From assembly GCA_025267735.1 (NCBI GenBank), contig CM046295.1:11357167-11421166 (forward strand): 64,000 bases of DNA, in the 5' to 3' direction. The notes beneath the pieces were generated by a model. It was given only the letters and a program-made list of their open reading frames with translations, did not search any database and was not told the origin of the DNA. The translations under genes and the position numbers were made by a program. This stretch comes from Mactra quadrangularis (taxonomy: Eukaryota > Mollusca > Bivalvia > Venerida > Mactridae). Within the stretch, counting starts at the first letter, position 1. Each line of letters starts with the position of its first letter. Positions 45,001-51,444 of this stretch are shown in pieces.

Positions 45001-45644
45001 AATTTTTTGACACAATTACAGACACTGAATGGTATTTTGAAAATATAGAAAAATCATAACCAAATCTGTGAACTAGTCCCTTTTACAATGACAATTCACA
45101 GTCTTTGGTTAAAATTTTTACTGGCACTTGCCCAATTTGTTGTTTCATTGTAAGTAATGGGACAAATTATCAGCTAGTTCTACTTTATGATATTGATAGT
45201 TTTTGCTAGTCTTAAACAATTTTCTTTAGTCCTGGGCATCAGGTTAGTAGGTCATGGCAAAAACTGCTATAAAAATACTTTTGCTTTCCTGACTTATGTT
45301 GATTATAACTTAAACTTTACAGTGAAATGTCCCTTAATGGTCACCTCTCAAGAACTACACCACACCTTGAGGTCTATAACATATTTATTACCAGTTCATC
45401 CTCAATTATTTTAGCTTGATTTTGAAACAAGTTTGTACAACTTGGATTAGTCACTCCTAAGTTTGTTTTCCTGCCCCCCCCCCCAGTGCTAAGCCTGTAG
45501 AACAAAGTTTTCTTGCTCAAGGAAACAAGGCAGGTTTAAGATGGGATTTGAACCAATACCTACGGTAAGCTGGTTATCCAATGATGGTAATATCTATGTT
45601 GGAAATATAAGCAAAAATTTTGTCTCTTTTCAGATGATTTATGA
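18031..45644 (+). CDS. 14-exon gene, unrecognised nuclear-type protein, disrupted
   Basis: I found this gene by chaining acceptor and donor sites with matching phase. Exons: 18015-18053 (ATG 18031), 19070-19136, 24742-24898, 25442-25582, 30206-30286, 30986-31204, 32708-32812, 34499-34574, 36141-36280, 38018-38046, 39348-39464, 40381-40503, 43578-44149, 45634-45644 (stop 45642-45644). An in-frame TAG just before the ATG supports this start. Corrected for one frameshift, the coding length is 1,860 nt (619 residues). The N-terminus is basic (KSKRKKG, KTKEMKKLK, KRPNRKKSK, SSKKRKTTT), which suggests nuclear localisation. SP/TP sites are frequent and there is no membrane segment or catalytic motif. 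Defects: TGA at 32,749-32,751 and a +1 shift at GGGG 43,908-43,911. I know of no homologue. It could be an allele, an assembly error or a young pseudogene. Confidence 0.75.
18460..18937. mobile_element. hAT MITE with perfect 8-bp TSD
   Basis: The ends are TAGGGGTGTAAC and GTTACACCCCTA. The flanking direct repeat CTTTTAAT (18,452-18,459 and 18,938-18,945) is exact, as expected for hAT transposons. The interior has repeated GTATTGCAATA palindromes. It lies in intron 1. Confidence 0.95.
19070..19136 (+). CDS. Exon 2
   Basis: Acceptor TTTGTTTCATTTAG, donor CACCA|GTGAGT. It completes Arg and encodes KKGTHTSKTKEMKKLKSANA then AP, ending in phase 0. Strongly basic. Confidence 0.8.
19888..20328 (+). 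repeat. Left long terminal repeat
   Basis: It contains a perfect hairpin TGTAATCTGAAGATTACA near its start and a TATAAAA-like box at 20,050-20,056 that could be the core promoter. Confidence 0.9.
20340..20365 (+). other. Possible tRNA primer-binding site
   Basis: TGGTGCCGATGACTTTAAGG starts about 10 bp after the LTR. TGG at the start fits a tRNA 3' CCA, and the sequence beyond it (GGATCGAACC) looks like the complement of a tRNA T arm. The 10-bp gap is longer than usual, so I am unsure. Confidence 0.4.
20500..22870. other. LTR element interior, non-coding
   Basis: AT-rich sequence with no open frame of note and no protease, reverse transcriptase or integrase motif. It lies between a canonical donor at 20,443 and an acceptor at 22,882 and may be an intron of the element's transcript. 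Confidence 0.6.
23055..23495 (+). repeat. Right long terminal repeat
   Basis: Same length as the left LTR. The two differences are G/A in TACTTGTATG/TACTTATATG and C/T in GCTACACG/GCTATACG. AGTGGGAATGA precedes it and may be the polypurine tract. Confidence 0.9.
24120..24690. mobile_element. hAT MITE, TAGGGCTGTCAC ends
   Basis: The ends are TAGGGCTGTCACGATAC and GGTGACAGCCCTA. ACTGAAAA follows on the right, and ACTGAAAC is on the left but 6 bp away from the end. The interior is rich in GCAATA-type palindromes. Same family as 46,037-46,580. It ends 51 bp before exon 3. Confidence 0.85.
24742..24898 (+). CDS. Exon 3
   Basis: Acceptor TTTACATTTCAG, donor AAAAA|GTAAAT. It encodes KRPNRKKSKQSETTSQESSL, then LNDPLFGDEIKVVGKGRQQS, then SKKRKTTTQVSK. 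Phase 0 in, phase 1 out. It contains two basic clusters around an acidic LLNDPLFGDE segment. Confidence 0.85.
25055..25357. repeat. Two degenerate 150-bp tandem units
   Basis: The units share ACATACCATGT, GAACAGAAT and TTTTTGCATT, then TGTTGGATATCTCTG. A third related copy is at 35,868-36,000. Confidence 0.7.
25442..25582 (+). CDS. Exon 4
   Basis: Acceptor TTTTCTTTCACAG, donor AGCG|GTAAGG. It encodes CEYQNGNSPVNTDANNNEST, then PVCKEISEVNCVDHFDDSKE, then TFREAS. Phase 1 in and out. An internal GTATGT after ACCCCA could serve as an alternative donor. Confidence 0.8.
25618..28951. mobile_element. 3.3-kb element with about 850-bp inverted arms
   Basis: The left arm (25,618-26,472) and right arm (28,108-28,951) are long inverted copies. 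The ends read TAGTCCTGCAGTA and its complement. GGTGAACCGTGCACTTGAGT lies just inside on the left and is mirrored on the right. Each arm carries two related sub-units with GCCGCCATTA and multiple ATGCAAAT octamers. The 1.6-kb centre has no coding frame. Class unknown. Confidence 0.85.
29262..29560 (-). mobile_element. SINE family A, reverse
   Basis: The tail comes first (TTTTTGTTGGGTTTAACACT). The body includes CCTACATAATTAAGAATCAT. The head complement ends AACTAAGCTAGCCAGACTGC. Complete but diverged. Confidence 0.8.
30206..30286 (+). CDS. Exon 5
   Basis: Acceptor CTATTTATTTAAG, donor CAAAG|GTAGAT. It encodes (A)DVRRHIPESLVQYPFVKKS then YTANQDK. Phase 1 in and out. Confidence 0.8.
30986..31204 (+). 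CDS. Exon 6
   Basis: Acceptor CCATCTCTTTCAG, donor GACAT|GTAAAT. It encodes KDYNFLDEFGKIYLVKNDSD, then SCVIETLDSNSITSPIESTT, then a Ser/Thr-rich stretch ending ASGHITTDMMT. Phase 1 in and out. Although the minus strand is also open, splice sites and phase favour the plus strand. Confidence 0.8.
31844..32063. repeat. Diverged copy of the 9,008 foldback MITE
   Basis: Left arm near TCAACTGTCAAAAGATGAAT and right arm near AATTATTCAAACTTTGACAG mirror each other and the 9,008-9,154 element. The loop is longer, about 100 bp. Confidence 0.7.
32282..32557 (-). mobile_element. SINE family F, full length, reverse
   Basis: The tail starts TTAACGCCGTGTCAACACAA. The tRNA head is at the right end, with B box GGATTCGAACC and A-box complement CCAACTGCCCCACCGACC. 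Intron 6. Confidence 0.85.
32708..32812 (+). CDS. Exon 7, carries an in-frame TGA
   Basis: Acceptor TTATGTGTTACAG, donor CAGAG|GTGAGT, both strong and both phase 1, the only phase compatible with exons 6 and 8. Translation gives QVPLAPRKYISPT, TGA (32,749-32,751), then RTSLSPMNVDMFPSELCSVR. The sequence on both sides of the stop looks alike in style, so it may be a nonsense change, for example CGA to TGA. The exon is 105 bp, a multiple of three, so skipping it would keep the frame. Confidence 0.75.
33110..34200. other. Intron 7 part, nothing recognised
   Basis: AT-rich intron sequence. GGGCAACTT-like phrases occur near 33,250-33,340 and also at about 30,590, 31,310 and 35,570, so a diverged dispersed repeat may be present. 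I could not define its ends. Confidence 0.35.
34203..34417. mobile_element. MITE family G copy 2
   Basis: Matches 17,719-17,924 along its length (TTTTTTCCTTATATAACAGG to the inverted AAAAAAAGCCTTGCTGG end). Confidence 0.7.
34499..34574 (+). CDS. Exon 8
   Basis: Acceptor TTTTTGTTACTATAG, donor CCTGG|GTAATA. It encodes (V)TESMMKKKQDEKTPHRKTD then EYKVP, phase 1 in and phase 2 out. Confidence 0.75.
35191..35465 (-). mobile_element. SINE family F, full length, reverse
   Basis: The tail is at the left (GTTAATGCCGTGTCAACACA). The tRNA-like head is at the right, with the A-box complement CCAACTGCGCTATCGACCCG. The B-box position reads GGGATTTGAACCCG, slightly diverged. Confidence 0.85.
36141..36280 (+). 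CDS. Exon 9
   Basis: Acceptor TTGTTGTATTTTAG, donor TCCAA|GTTAGT. It encodes SPIKSASGKSQRKGTLNPKN, then STQLFTDGFVEVVDSIPEMS, then TIMSDP. Phase 2 in, phase 1 out. Confidence 0.8.
36315..36700. mobile_element. Tigger/pogo-like MITE
   Basis: The ends CTGTCCAACTTGTG and CACAGGTTGGACTG are inverted, with TA on both sides (36,313-36,314 and 36,701-36,702). The interior is full of ACGGCCACCTG-type words and is GC-richer than its surroundings. It starts 35 bp after the exon 9 donor. Confidence 0.8.
37232..37545. repeat. Tandem repeat, 78-80 bp x 4
   Basis: Units start at 37,232, 37,312, 37,390 and 37,468 with GATAGCTGTCAGTGCTGACT. Two adjacent units are nearly identical and the outer two are diverged. 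Confidence 0.9.
37718..37981 (+). mobile_element. Hairpin-ended repeat family D, copy 1
   Basis: It begins with the hairpin TATACCCCC...GGGGGGTATA, then a short GTCC microsatellite (CCGTCCGTCCATCCG), then CTCAGCAACTATAACATGCA, and ends with two small palindromes (TCACTAGTGA, TGAGCATTAGCTCA) before GATTTACTTGTT. No terminal inverted repeats. Hairpin ends plus a microsatellite resemble Helitron-related short elements; that class is inference. This copy lacks about 40 bp near the 3' end. Confidence 0.85.
38018..38046 (+). CDS. Exon 10 (29 bp)
   Basis: Acceptor ATTCTTTTTACAG, donor CAAAAG|GTAACT. It encodes (N)IRNIPVIQK, phase 1 in and phase 0 out. Small, but it is the only segment that joins exon 9 to exon 11 in frame. 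Confidence 0.65.
38149..38665. repeat. Direct duplication around family D copy 2
   Basis: About 120 bp before the D element (TTATGGAATG ... AACCGTTAAAAATTATT) recurs after it (38,562-38,665) with a few changes and a short deletion. The element thus sits between two direct repeats much longer than a target duplication. Confidence 0.85.
38269..38563 (+). mobile_element. Family D repeat, copy 2
   Basis: Same start hairpin and end palindromes as copy 1. It keeps the 3' segment AAAGTTACATTATAATAGTC, which copies 1 and 4 lack. Confidence 0.9.
38681..38885 (+). mobile_element. SINE family A, truncated
   Basis: The head CCAGCTTGCTCAGTCGGTAG and B box GGGTTCGATTTCC are followed by part of the body (GATTCTAAATCATGTAGGAC). 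It lacks the tail. Confidence 0.75.
38963..39080. repeat. Foldback of CAACTCAACCC motifs
   Basis: The outer arms GAACTACTCAACCC/GGGTTGAGTTC and inner arms ACAACTCAATCT/AGATTGAGTTGT surround a 9-nt loop. The whole 118 bp folds on itself and repeats CAACTCAA at least six times counting both strands. Confidence 0.8.
39348..39464 (+). CDS. Exon 11
   Basis: Acceptor ATGTATATCTTCAG, donor TTGAG|GTAACA. It encodes DGVTVIDDDTETIWSGPRGL then TSTPNLSQAKFLEPRFQFE. Phase 0 in and out. Confidence 0.85.
39629..39925 (+). mobile_element. SINE family A, full length
   Basis: Head CCGGCTAGATCAGTTGGTAG, B box GGGTTCGATTCCC, body GGCCATTCTCCCTCCTACCA, tail TGTGTTGCTACGGCGTTAAA. Best preserved copy of this family here. 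Confidence 0.9.
40160..40300 (+). mobile_element. SINE family F, decayed 3' part
   Basis: Weak match to the family tail (GAGTAAGTAGGTACTGGTTT ... CAGGAAAGCTTGGTTAGGTG). Confidence 0.6.
40381..40503 (+). CDS. Exon 12
   Basis: Acceptor TAACATAATTTCAG, donor ATCAG|GTAATA. It encodes GDVSSITTDNYDEGLLVLYD, then SSREVCSQEILPLSTTYIDH, then Q. Phase 0 in and out. Confidence 0.85.
40530..40836 (+). mobile_element. Family D repeat, copy 3
   Basis: Longest of the six D copies listed, including the 3' TTACATTATGATAGTC segment. It begins 27 bp after the exon 12 donor. Confidence 0.9.
40937..41153. repeat. Cluster of short inverted GGCAATTTGTAAAT words
   Basis: GGCAATTTGTAAATT, TTTGTAAATTGCC, GGCATTTTACTCACTGCC and similar words alternate in both orientations. 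Possibly a decayed palindromic element. Confidence 0.5.
41750..42016 (+). mobile_element. Family D repeat, copy 4
   Basis: Same structure as copy 1, with the same 3' deletion (ATTTTTGCGGGGGTATC), so copies 1 and 4 form a subfamily. Confidence 0.9.
42474..42738 (+). mobile_element. SINE family F, full length, forward
   Basis: The head CGGGTCGATAGCGCAGTTGG is followed by a shortened B-box region, then the shared body and a tail ending TAAATAAATA. Much of the B-box segment is deleted, so it is probably no longer transcribed. Confidence 0.85.
42846..43204 (+). mobile_element. Harbinger-like MITE family C
   Basis: The ends are GAGACTTTAGTCAGTTACTT and GACAAAAGTCCC. TAA follows on the right and a diverged TGA is on the left. 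Same length as the copy at 15,466. Confidence 0.85.
43270..43440 (+). mobile_element. SINE family E
   Basis: Head GCGTGGCAAAGCAGTTATAA, body TTCCTTGAGCAAGAAATTTT and CTTAGTACTGGGGTACCAGG. The B box is decayed. Confidence 0.65.
43578..44149 (+). CDS. Exon 13, with a +1 frameshift
   Basis: The acceptor is TTATACTTTACAG and the donor is TGAAG|GTTAGT. The first frame runs TLIYNDKESIQTPEVHTPKP ... RDQFVSYMKTKPKSG, then a stop at 43,923. A second frame overlaps it and continues TSFIDNTKKSLSFRNMSKST ... SDLRTYDEIQKTVPE to the donor. The switch falls at GGGG 43,908-43,911. Removing one G joins the frames and restores phase 1 for exon 14. It contains STPSGTYFSHQITPTSTEVF and a Lys-rich region with possible helix (SAAKLKHPKALKKARDQF). 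Confidence 0.8.
44160..45440. other. Intron 13, nothing recognised
   Basis: AT-rich intron sequence without a repeat or exon I can support. Open frames here lack splice context. Confidence 0.4.
45440..45600 (-). mobile_element. SINE family E, reverse
   Basis: It carries ACTTGGATTAGTCACTCCTA, a C10 run, CTTGCTCAAGGAAACAAGGC and GGGATTTGAACCA (B-box complement). It ends about 33 bp before the last exon. Confidence 0.65.
45634..45644 (+). CDS. Exon 14, terminal coding exon
   Basis: The acceptor TGTCTCTTTTCAG is strong. In phase 1 it reads (D)DL then TGA at 45,642-45,644, so the protein ends PEDDL. The 3' UTR follows. Confidence 0.65.
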
Positions 45645-46036
45645 GAGGCCAAGAGTTAAAATATTACTGGTCTACAAAGATGTGTGTTAATTGTGGATGG
45701 ATCATTGTTTAAATTAGCATGAACAATTCTCAATAGTTGTTTTCTTGAATGTGTTAAATTGATGGACATTACTGGATGTGTATTGTGTGTCCATTATGTT
45801 GTAGGAACCTGTGAAAGTTTTCAGGACTCTAAGTCTCAGGTACTCAGGTTTTCATCACTCCTAGGTCTTGTGTTCAGGATTTATAAGGGTTAGCTGAGAA
45901 AGGATTTTCTATGTAAAAGCTGCTGAAACCCTGAATGTCAGTACATGTGTACTTAAAAGGTTTCAATGTGAATGATCACTTAGAAATTCATTGTACCATT
46001 CTTGTCACAGCTATATACACTCTTGTGTATGCATGT

Positions 46037-46580
46037 TAGGGCTGTCATGATATGCCAGAAGCATATTGCGATATATTGCAATACACTAGCACTGTATTGC
46101 GATACATACCACGATATATTGTGGGTTTATAGATTGGTTGTGCCTATGCTAAATTCAACAGAAACATTGCAAATCTTACATGACACTACTTGAATCTTGT
46201 CTCACTAAGTCTATACTTTCATTTAGGACTGCAATATATGTATGTTTTGCATATAAGAAAGATGCTTAGTTGGAAGAAACGATCACCTGCTTAGCTGTAA
46301 AACATCATAGCAATCAAGCCTTTGGACACCATGCTTGTTTAACAATTTCCTGTCAAGAAGTATTTGATTCAAGAACATATTTTGCGTAAGTTCTGTATAA
46401 CCAAACAAACATGCCCCAGTCGGTTAAAATTCTTGTAACTTAAGCTTAAATTGAATGAGCCATTGAAAAACTGACGTTTCGCTACTTTAATTTCTCAAAG
46501 GGAAGATTTTTCCAATTCGTACCATGGTATGTATCACTCAGCTACGTATTGCAATATACCAGTAAATCGTGACAGCCCTA
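46037..46580. mobile_element. hAT MITE, second TAGGGCTGTCA copy
   Basis: The ends are TAGGGCTGTCATGATA and TCGTGACAGCCCTA. The flanks ATGCATGT (46,029-46,036) and ATACATGT (46,581-46,588) match at 7 of 8 bases. It would sit in the 3' UTR of the 14-exon gene if the signal at 46,612 is used. Confidence 0.9.
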
Positions 46581-46611
46581 ATACATGTACATATGAAAAT
46601 GAAAGATGTGC

Positions 46612-46617
46612 AATAAA
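46612..46617 (+). terminator. Candidate polyadenylation signal
   Basis: First AATAAA I noticed after the stop at 45,644, followed by T/G-rich sequence. If used, the 3' UTR is about 1 kb, half of it a hAT MITE. Confidence 0.3.
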
Positions 46618-46746
46618 ATTGTTAAAATGTGCTTCTCTCTGTTTAAATTGACTTTCATTTACTTAGATGTATGCAAACTCTTTTTATGTGCTATAAATAT
46701 TGTTAATATTAAGTAAATTTATTGAGAGCCAGGTTTTGAATAGTTT

Positions 46747-47278
46747 TGTGATAAAATGTGTGATAGTAATTTGTGCTTGTATTCATATATTGTATTTTTT
46801 TTCATGTTTTCATATATTCTTGTGTGATAAAATGTGTGATAGTAATTTGTGCTTGTATTCATATATTGTATTTTTTTCATGTTTTCATATATTCTTGTGT
46901 GATAAAATGTGTGATAGTAATTTGTGCTTGTATTCATATATTGTATTTTTTTTTCATATTTTCATATATTCTTGTGTGATAAAATGTGTGATAGAAATTT
47001 GTGCTTGTATTCATATATTGTATTTTTTTTCATGTTTTCATATATTCTTGTGTGATAAAATGTGTGATAGTAATTTGTGCTTGTATTCATATATTGTATT
47101 TTTTTTTCATGTTTTCATATATTCTTGTGTGATAATATGTGTGATAGTAATTTGTGCTTGTATTCATATATTGTATTTTTTTCATGTTTTCATATATTCT
47201 TGTGTGATAAAATGTGTGATAGTAATTTGTGCTTGTATTCATATATTGTATTTTTTTTTCATGTTTTCATATATTCTC
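46747..47278. repeat. Minisatellite, 75-77 bp x 7
   Basis: Units start at 46,747, 46,823, 46,898, 46,975, 47,051, 47,128 and 47,203 (TGTGATAAAATGTGTGATAG). They are nearly identical and differ mainly in a poly-T run of 7-9 bases. The long frame over it (46,700-47,347) is an artefact of the array. Confidence 0.95.
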
Positions 47279-47514
47279 ATATTTTCTAACATTAATACTA
47301 TAATGTCTGTGACATTTGTACTTGTATTATTTATATATAAATGTTAAATTAAGAAACATTGGTTTACATTTTGTTGTGTTAAATGTCAGGGCTTATATCA
47401 TTGTATCATTCTTAGCTCGACTTTTCGCAGAAATGAAGAGCTCTCCTACTCATGCACTAGCGTACGTGTCCATTTTTTTTATTAAAGTCTTTGTGCAGTA
47501 AAATATTTTACTAT

Positions 47515-47950
47515 AGCTTTTTTATTTCTTAAGGTATCAACTTCAAACTTTAAATATATGTTCCTTATTAAAGGTTCATAACACCAAATACTTTTTCTTA
47601 GAATTATCTCCCCTTGAACTTAGAATTTTCTTATAAAATATTTGTTTTTACTGAGACTTTTTTTTCTTTAGATATCAATTTCAAGCTTTAAATATATATT
47701 CCTTATTATCAACCATATCTCATGTGACAAGTTTCATAACTCTAAAAAAAATATTCAGAATTGTCTCCCCTTGAACTTAAAATTTTCTTTAAAAAATGTT
47801 ATTTTTCTGTAACTTCTTTATTTCTTATGGTATATACTTTAATCTTCAAATATTTGTTCCTTATCTTCACCCACATGATGTATGATAAGATTCATAAGTC
47901 TAGCGTACATTTGATACAAAATTATTCCCCCTTGTTACTCATAAATGCTT
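47515..47950. repeat. Three degenerate units of about 145 bp
   Basis: Shared words are TTTATTTCTTA, TTCAAACTTTAAATATATGT, TTCCTTATTA, ATCTCCCCTTGAACTTAGAA and TTTTCTTA. Older and more diverged than the 76-bp array next to it. Confidence 0.7.
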
Positions 47951-48277
47951 ATTACTTATTATAATTTTGTTTACTCAAGCACCCCAATTAGTCGAGGATG
48001 CTGTCTCTACTGACAGTTCTTGTTTAAAGACAAGTGGATTGTAATTATTCCTAAACAATGTAATGCTAAGTAAAACAGTCAGTCAACTCTCATTTCTGAA
48101 ACTTTATAAGTGTATAGTCTATTATAGTGTTGAGTGTTGAACATTCTAAGCTTTTTTGTGGTATTAAAAAATCATACTGTCAGTCAGACCATAGTGCTTG
48201 TTGTTTTTTTAATTCATACCAACTGGGTATTTTAGAAATTAGACTGTCAAAATATTGTATATAAATATTTAAAAAAC

Positions 48278-48539
48278 AGTATACCCCCCTCTTCTTCGAA
48301 CCGGGGGGTAAACTGTTTACCCTTGTCCGTGCGCGAGTCCGTCCGTTACAAAATTTCCGTCGCAGTTTTCTCAGCAACTATAACATGCAGCAGCCTAATA
48401 CTTTGCATATTGCTTCATCCCATTGTCCCATGTGGTGTAAAGCGATTTCATTATCCTTGCTCGTCTACTTCCTGTTTGTAGTCATATTTCTCACAGCCGG
48501 GGTATCACTAGTGAGCATTAGCTCACAGATTTACTTGTT
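48278..48539 (+). mobile_element. Family D repeat, copy 5, 5' hairpin inverted
   Basis: The body is in the usual orientation, but the 5' hairpin reads TACCCCCCTCTTCTTCGAAC, the reverse complement of the loop in all other copies. The 3' part carries the TGTAGTCATATTTCTCAC variant shared with copy 6. Confidence 0.85.
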
Positions 48540-48717
48540 TTCATGAGTAAACAATCATGTGGCAGGTAGTAGGATCATAGACATTAGAAGGTGTATTCTC
48601 TTCTACAGAATGACGTTATAATGAGATATTTGTTGACTGAAATTTTGAATACTTGATTGCTGATGGAAATTCCTTGTGAATATTTGAACCTGCTCATTAG
48701 TCATTAATTATACCCCC

Positions 48718-48976
48718 GCTTCGAAGAAGAGGGGGGTATACTGTTTTACCCTTGTCCGTGCCTGCGTCCGTCCGTCTGTCTGTTACAAAATTTCCGTCGC
48801 AGTTTTCTTAGCAACTATAACATGCAGCAGCCTAATACTTTGCATATTGCTTCATCCCATAGTCCCATGTGGTGTAAAGCGATTTCATGCTCCTTGCTCG
48901 TCTGCTTCCTGTTTGTAGTCATATTTCTCACAGCGGGGGTATCACTAGTGAGCATTAGCTCACAGATTTACTTGTT
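48718..48976 (+). mobile_element. Family D repeat, copy 6
   Basis: Normal 5' hairpin, GTCC microsatellite and the same 3' variant as copy 5. Second half of the tandem duplication. Confidence 0.9.
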
Positions 48977-49149
48977 TTCATGAGTAAACAATCATGTGGC
49001 AGGTAGTAGGATCATAGACATTAGAAGGTGTATTCTCTTCTACAGAATGACGTTATAATGAGGTATTTGTTGACTGACTTTTGATTACTTGATGGCTGAT
49101 GGAAATTCCTTGTGAATATTTGAACCTGCTCATTAGTCATTTATTATTT

Positions 49150-50340
49150 TTGTTAACTTTCTAGTTAATGTGACCAACAATGTACAAATAGTCTTTAAAC
49201 TTTGATATTGTGCATAAAGTTTGACCCCAATCTGACATTTATGCATGAATACTCATTTCATTGAATACAAATGTATGAATGCTTGATACCTATTGGAATG
49301 TATTGTCAAGCTCTATTGAAGTTATTATGCAGGGATTATTTTTGTAAATATATTAAAGCTTGCAAAGATTTCAATTACACAATGGCCGAGAGGATTATAC
49401 GGTGAGGCTTGCTACCAATCCCAAAGATTGTTTATTTTGAATATGTCAGGTGCCGAAGTGTAGAATAGGCGTGGTATTGATTTTCGACGGGAAATGTGTA
49501 GATAATTATTAGATGCAAATGTAAAAGGTCATATCTGGGTTAAACTTTACGCACAATACTTTGTGATGTAGTGCATCAGGGATGTCCGATGATGATAAAA
49601 TGTCAGCTGTGTAATCATACGGTATTCACTTATATGAAGTTGATATATTTGTTGAGCTACATAATGTATTCAAAATGTTATTCAAAGACTAACTAGCAAT
49701 TGTATCATATATTAATTTTGTGGTATATTTAACATTGAATTCTTTATTATATTCATGCTGATTGTTAATGTGTTAAATAAAATCACAAAAACGTTTAATA
49801 TCTTTTTTATTTTTTGTGAATTCTATATGTAGTCATTGTATTATGGAAATGTGGAGTGATGTAAATGTATTGGTGACTTTTTAACTTGGCACAGTGATTT
49901 TTTTACCTCTGCATCCTGAGTCCAGGACTCATTGAATTTGCTGTGGATGCAAAGTTTCAAATAATGTGCATCTTTTGGGTGCATACTTTTTCTGAGTATG
50001 GAGTCCTGTCTGACAGGAATTTGGTAATGCATGTAAATACCAGATTGTGTTCAAGTTATGCCAATCATATTCTAGGTCTGCAAATCTACAGATAGAAATA
50101 ATAATGTGCTTTACTATAGATAAGCATAAAAATATTAAGGAAAATGAAGTCTTGATTAATCTCAAACTAAATTGATGGAAGTAAACTTATTAAATTTATT
50201 TGACAGTTTTGAATAATTTCAGTATCAGAAGCATTGTAATTAATTTAGAAATCAAATTTTCTTCATTCCATTGTTAATATACCTTTCATATCACTAAAGC
50301 GATAAAAACCTTGTAACTTGGATTAGTCGGCTAAGTTTTG
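49150..50340. other. Intergenic, nothing recognised
   Basis: AT-rich DNA after the tandem duplication. AAATAAAATC near 49,778 could be a poly(A) signal but no transcript end is shown. No exon is supported. Confidence 0.35.
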
Positions 50341-50350
50341 GGACTCATAG

Positions 50351-50922
50351 ATTTATAGCCCAGCAAGTCCTAGGACACACACTGATGAGTTTGAAAAAAA
50401 TCACTGTTGTCATGTCAATTTAACATAAGAAAAGTCTAACTTAAAAAAATGGAGAAATGAACATAGTTAGAACTATTCTGTTATCATCCAAGTAAAAACA
50501 AGTGAATGAAATCTACACTCTACTACTGAGTCGCACTAATTGATCAATAAAATGTGGTTTACAAGAATAAATATTTTGTAACAATACCACAATATTGCAG
50601 ACTTACATGTTTTCCCCATTTATCATATTGAAACATGTTCACATATCCATCCATTCGTTTGGTTTTCAGAACGAAAGCGTTACCATAGCAACCAACCAAC
50701 CATATTTAGCTAAGCCAAAAAATTATTCATCAAGAATGTGAACAAGTTTGATAATCATTTTCACTATAAAATCAACAAATAAACTTAAATCAATTCAAAA
50801 ATTTAAAATGTATCAATTAAATAGCATTTAGAATGCACAAGAGTCATGATCTATTCAACAAGCATTAACTGGTCTTTTACAAACTCATCAGTGAGGGTCC
50901 TAGGACTTGCTGGGCTATAGAT
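50351..50922. mobile_element. MITE, 572 bp, 43-bp inverted ends
   Basis: The arms 50,351-50,393 and 50,880-50,922 are inverted copies (core AGCCCAGCAAGTCCTAGGAC, then ACTGATGAGTTTG) with few mismatches. No coding content. Target duplication unclear. Confidence 0.9.
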
Positions 50923-50927
50923 GACAC

Positions 50928-51175
50928 TAAGTCATTTTACGGCGTCCAGCCCACCTAACCTAGCTTTCCTGGACCATCGTCTATAACCAGTACTCACCTA
51001 CCCTTCCACAAGACCGGAAACGTCTCCATATTATCTAATCAATGGAGGAAAATCAACATTTTTGTCAAATTTTCATGGAAGGGTATAACCTCCCTGGGTG
51101 GGATTCGAACCCGCACCCCCTCGGACACAAGATTCCAAATCCCGGCGCGCTACCAACTGCGCTATCGACCTGGGT
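50928..51175 (-). mobile_element. SINE family F, reverse
   Basis: It starts within the tail (CTAAGTCATTTTACGGCGTC). The head at the right has GGGATTCGAACCCGC and CCAACTGCGCTATCGACC. It begins 6 bp after the MITE end at 50,922, and the family's terminal segment is absent. Confidence 0.85.
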
Positions 51176-51349
51176 TTAGATCCATAGACACATTAATATG
51201 TCTATGCCAAGAACATACTCGGTGCCAAAATTATCATTACAATTTTGAAAAAGTTTTATTTGTTTTAAAAAAATACCAATACTTGAGAAAATGACAAACA
51301 TATATTCAAATACATGTATAACAAATACAATTGTATAAAGTATCATTTA

Positions 51350-51440
51350 CCCGGGTCGGTAGCACAGTTAGTAGCACTCCTGGATTTCGAATCTAGTGTC
51401 CATAATGGGGTAAGGGTTTCGATGGCCCTATGGCTAGTTA
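51350..51440 (+). repeat. SINE family F head fragment
   Basis: CCCGGGTCGGTAGCACAGTT resembles the family F head. The rest of the SINE is missing. Confidence 0.6.
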
Positions 51441-51444
51441 GCAT

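Larger units (their letters stand above)
48278..49142. repeat. Tandem duplication of family D plus flank
   Basis: Each unit (48,278-48,717 and 48,718-49,142) holds one D element followed by about 165-175 bp of the same flank (TTCATGAGTAAACAATCATG ... CCTGCTCATTAGTCATT). Confidence 0.9.

Noticed and set aside
46700..47347. 215-residue open frame, the longest in the window
   Set aside because: It is produced by the 76-bp minisatellite. The unit length varies by one or two bases, and the translation only repeats CDSNLCLYSYIVFF-type phrases.
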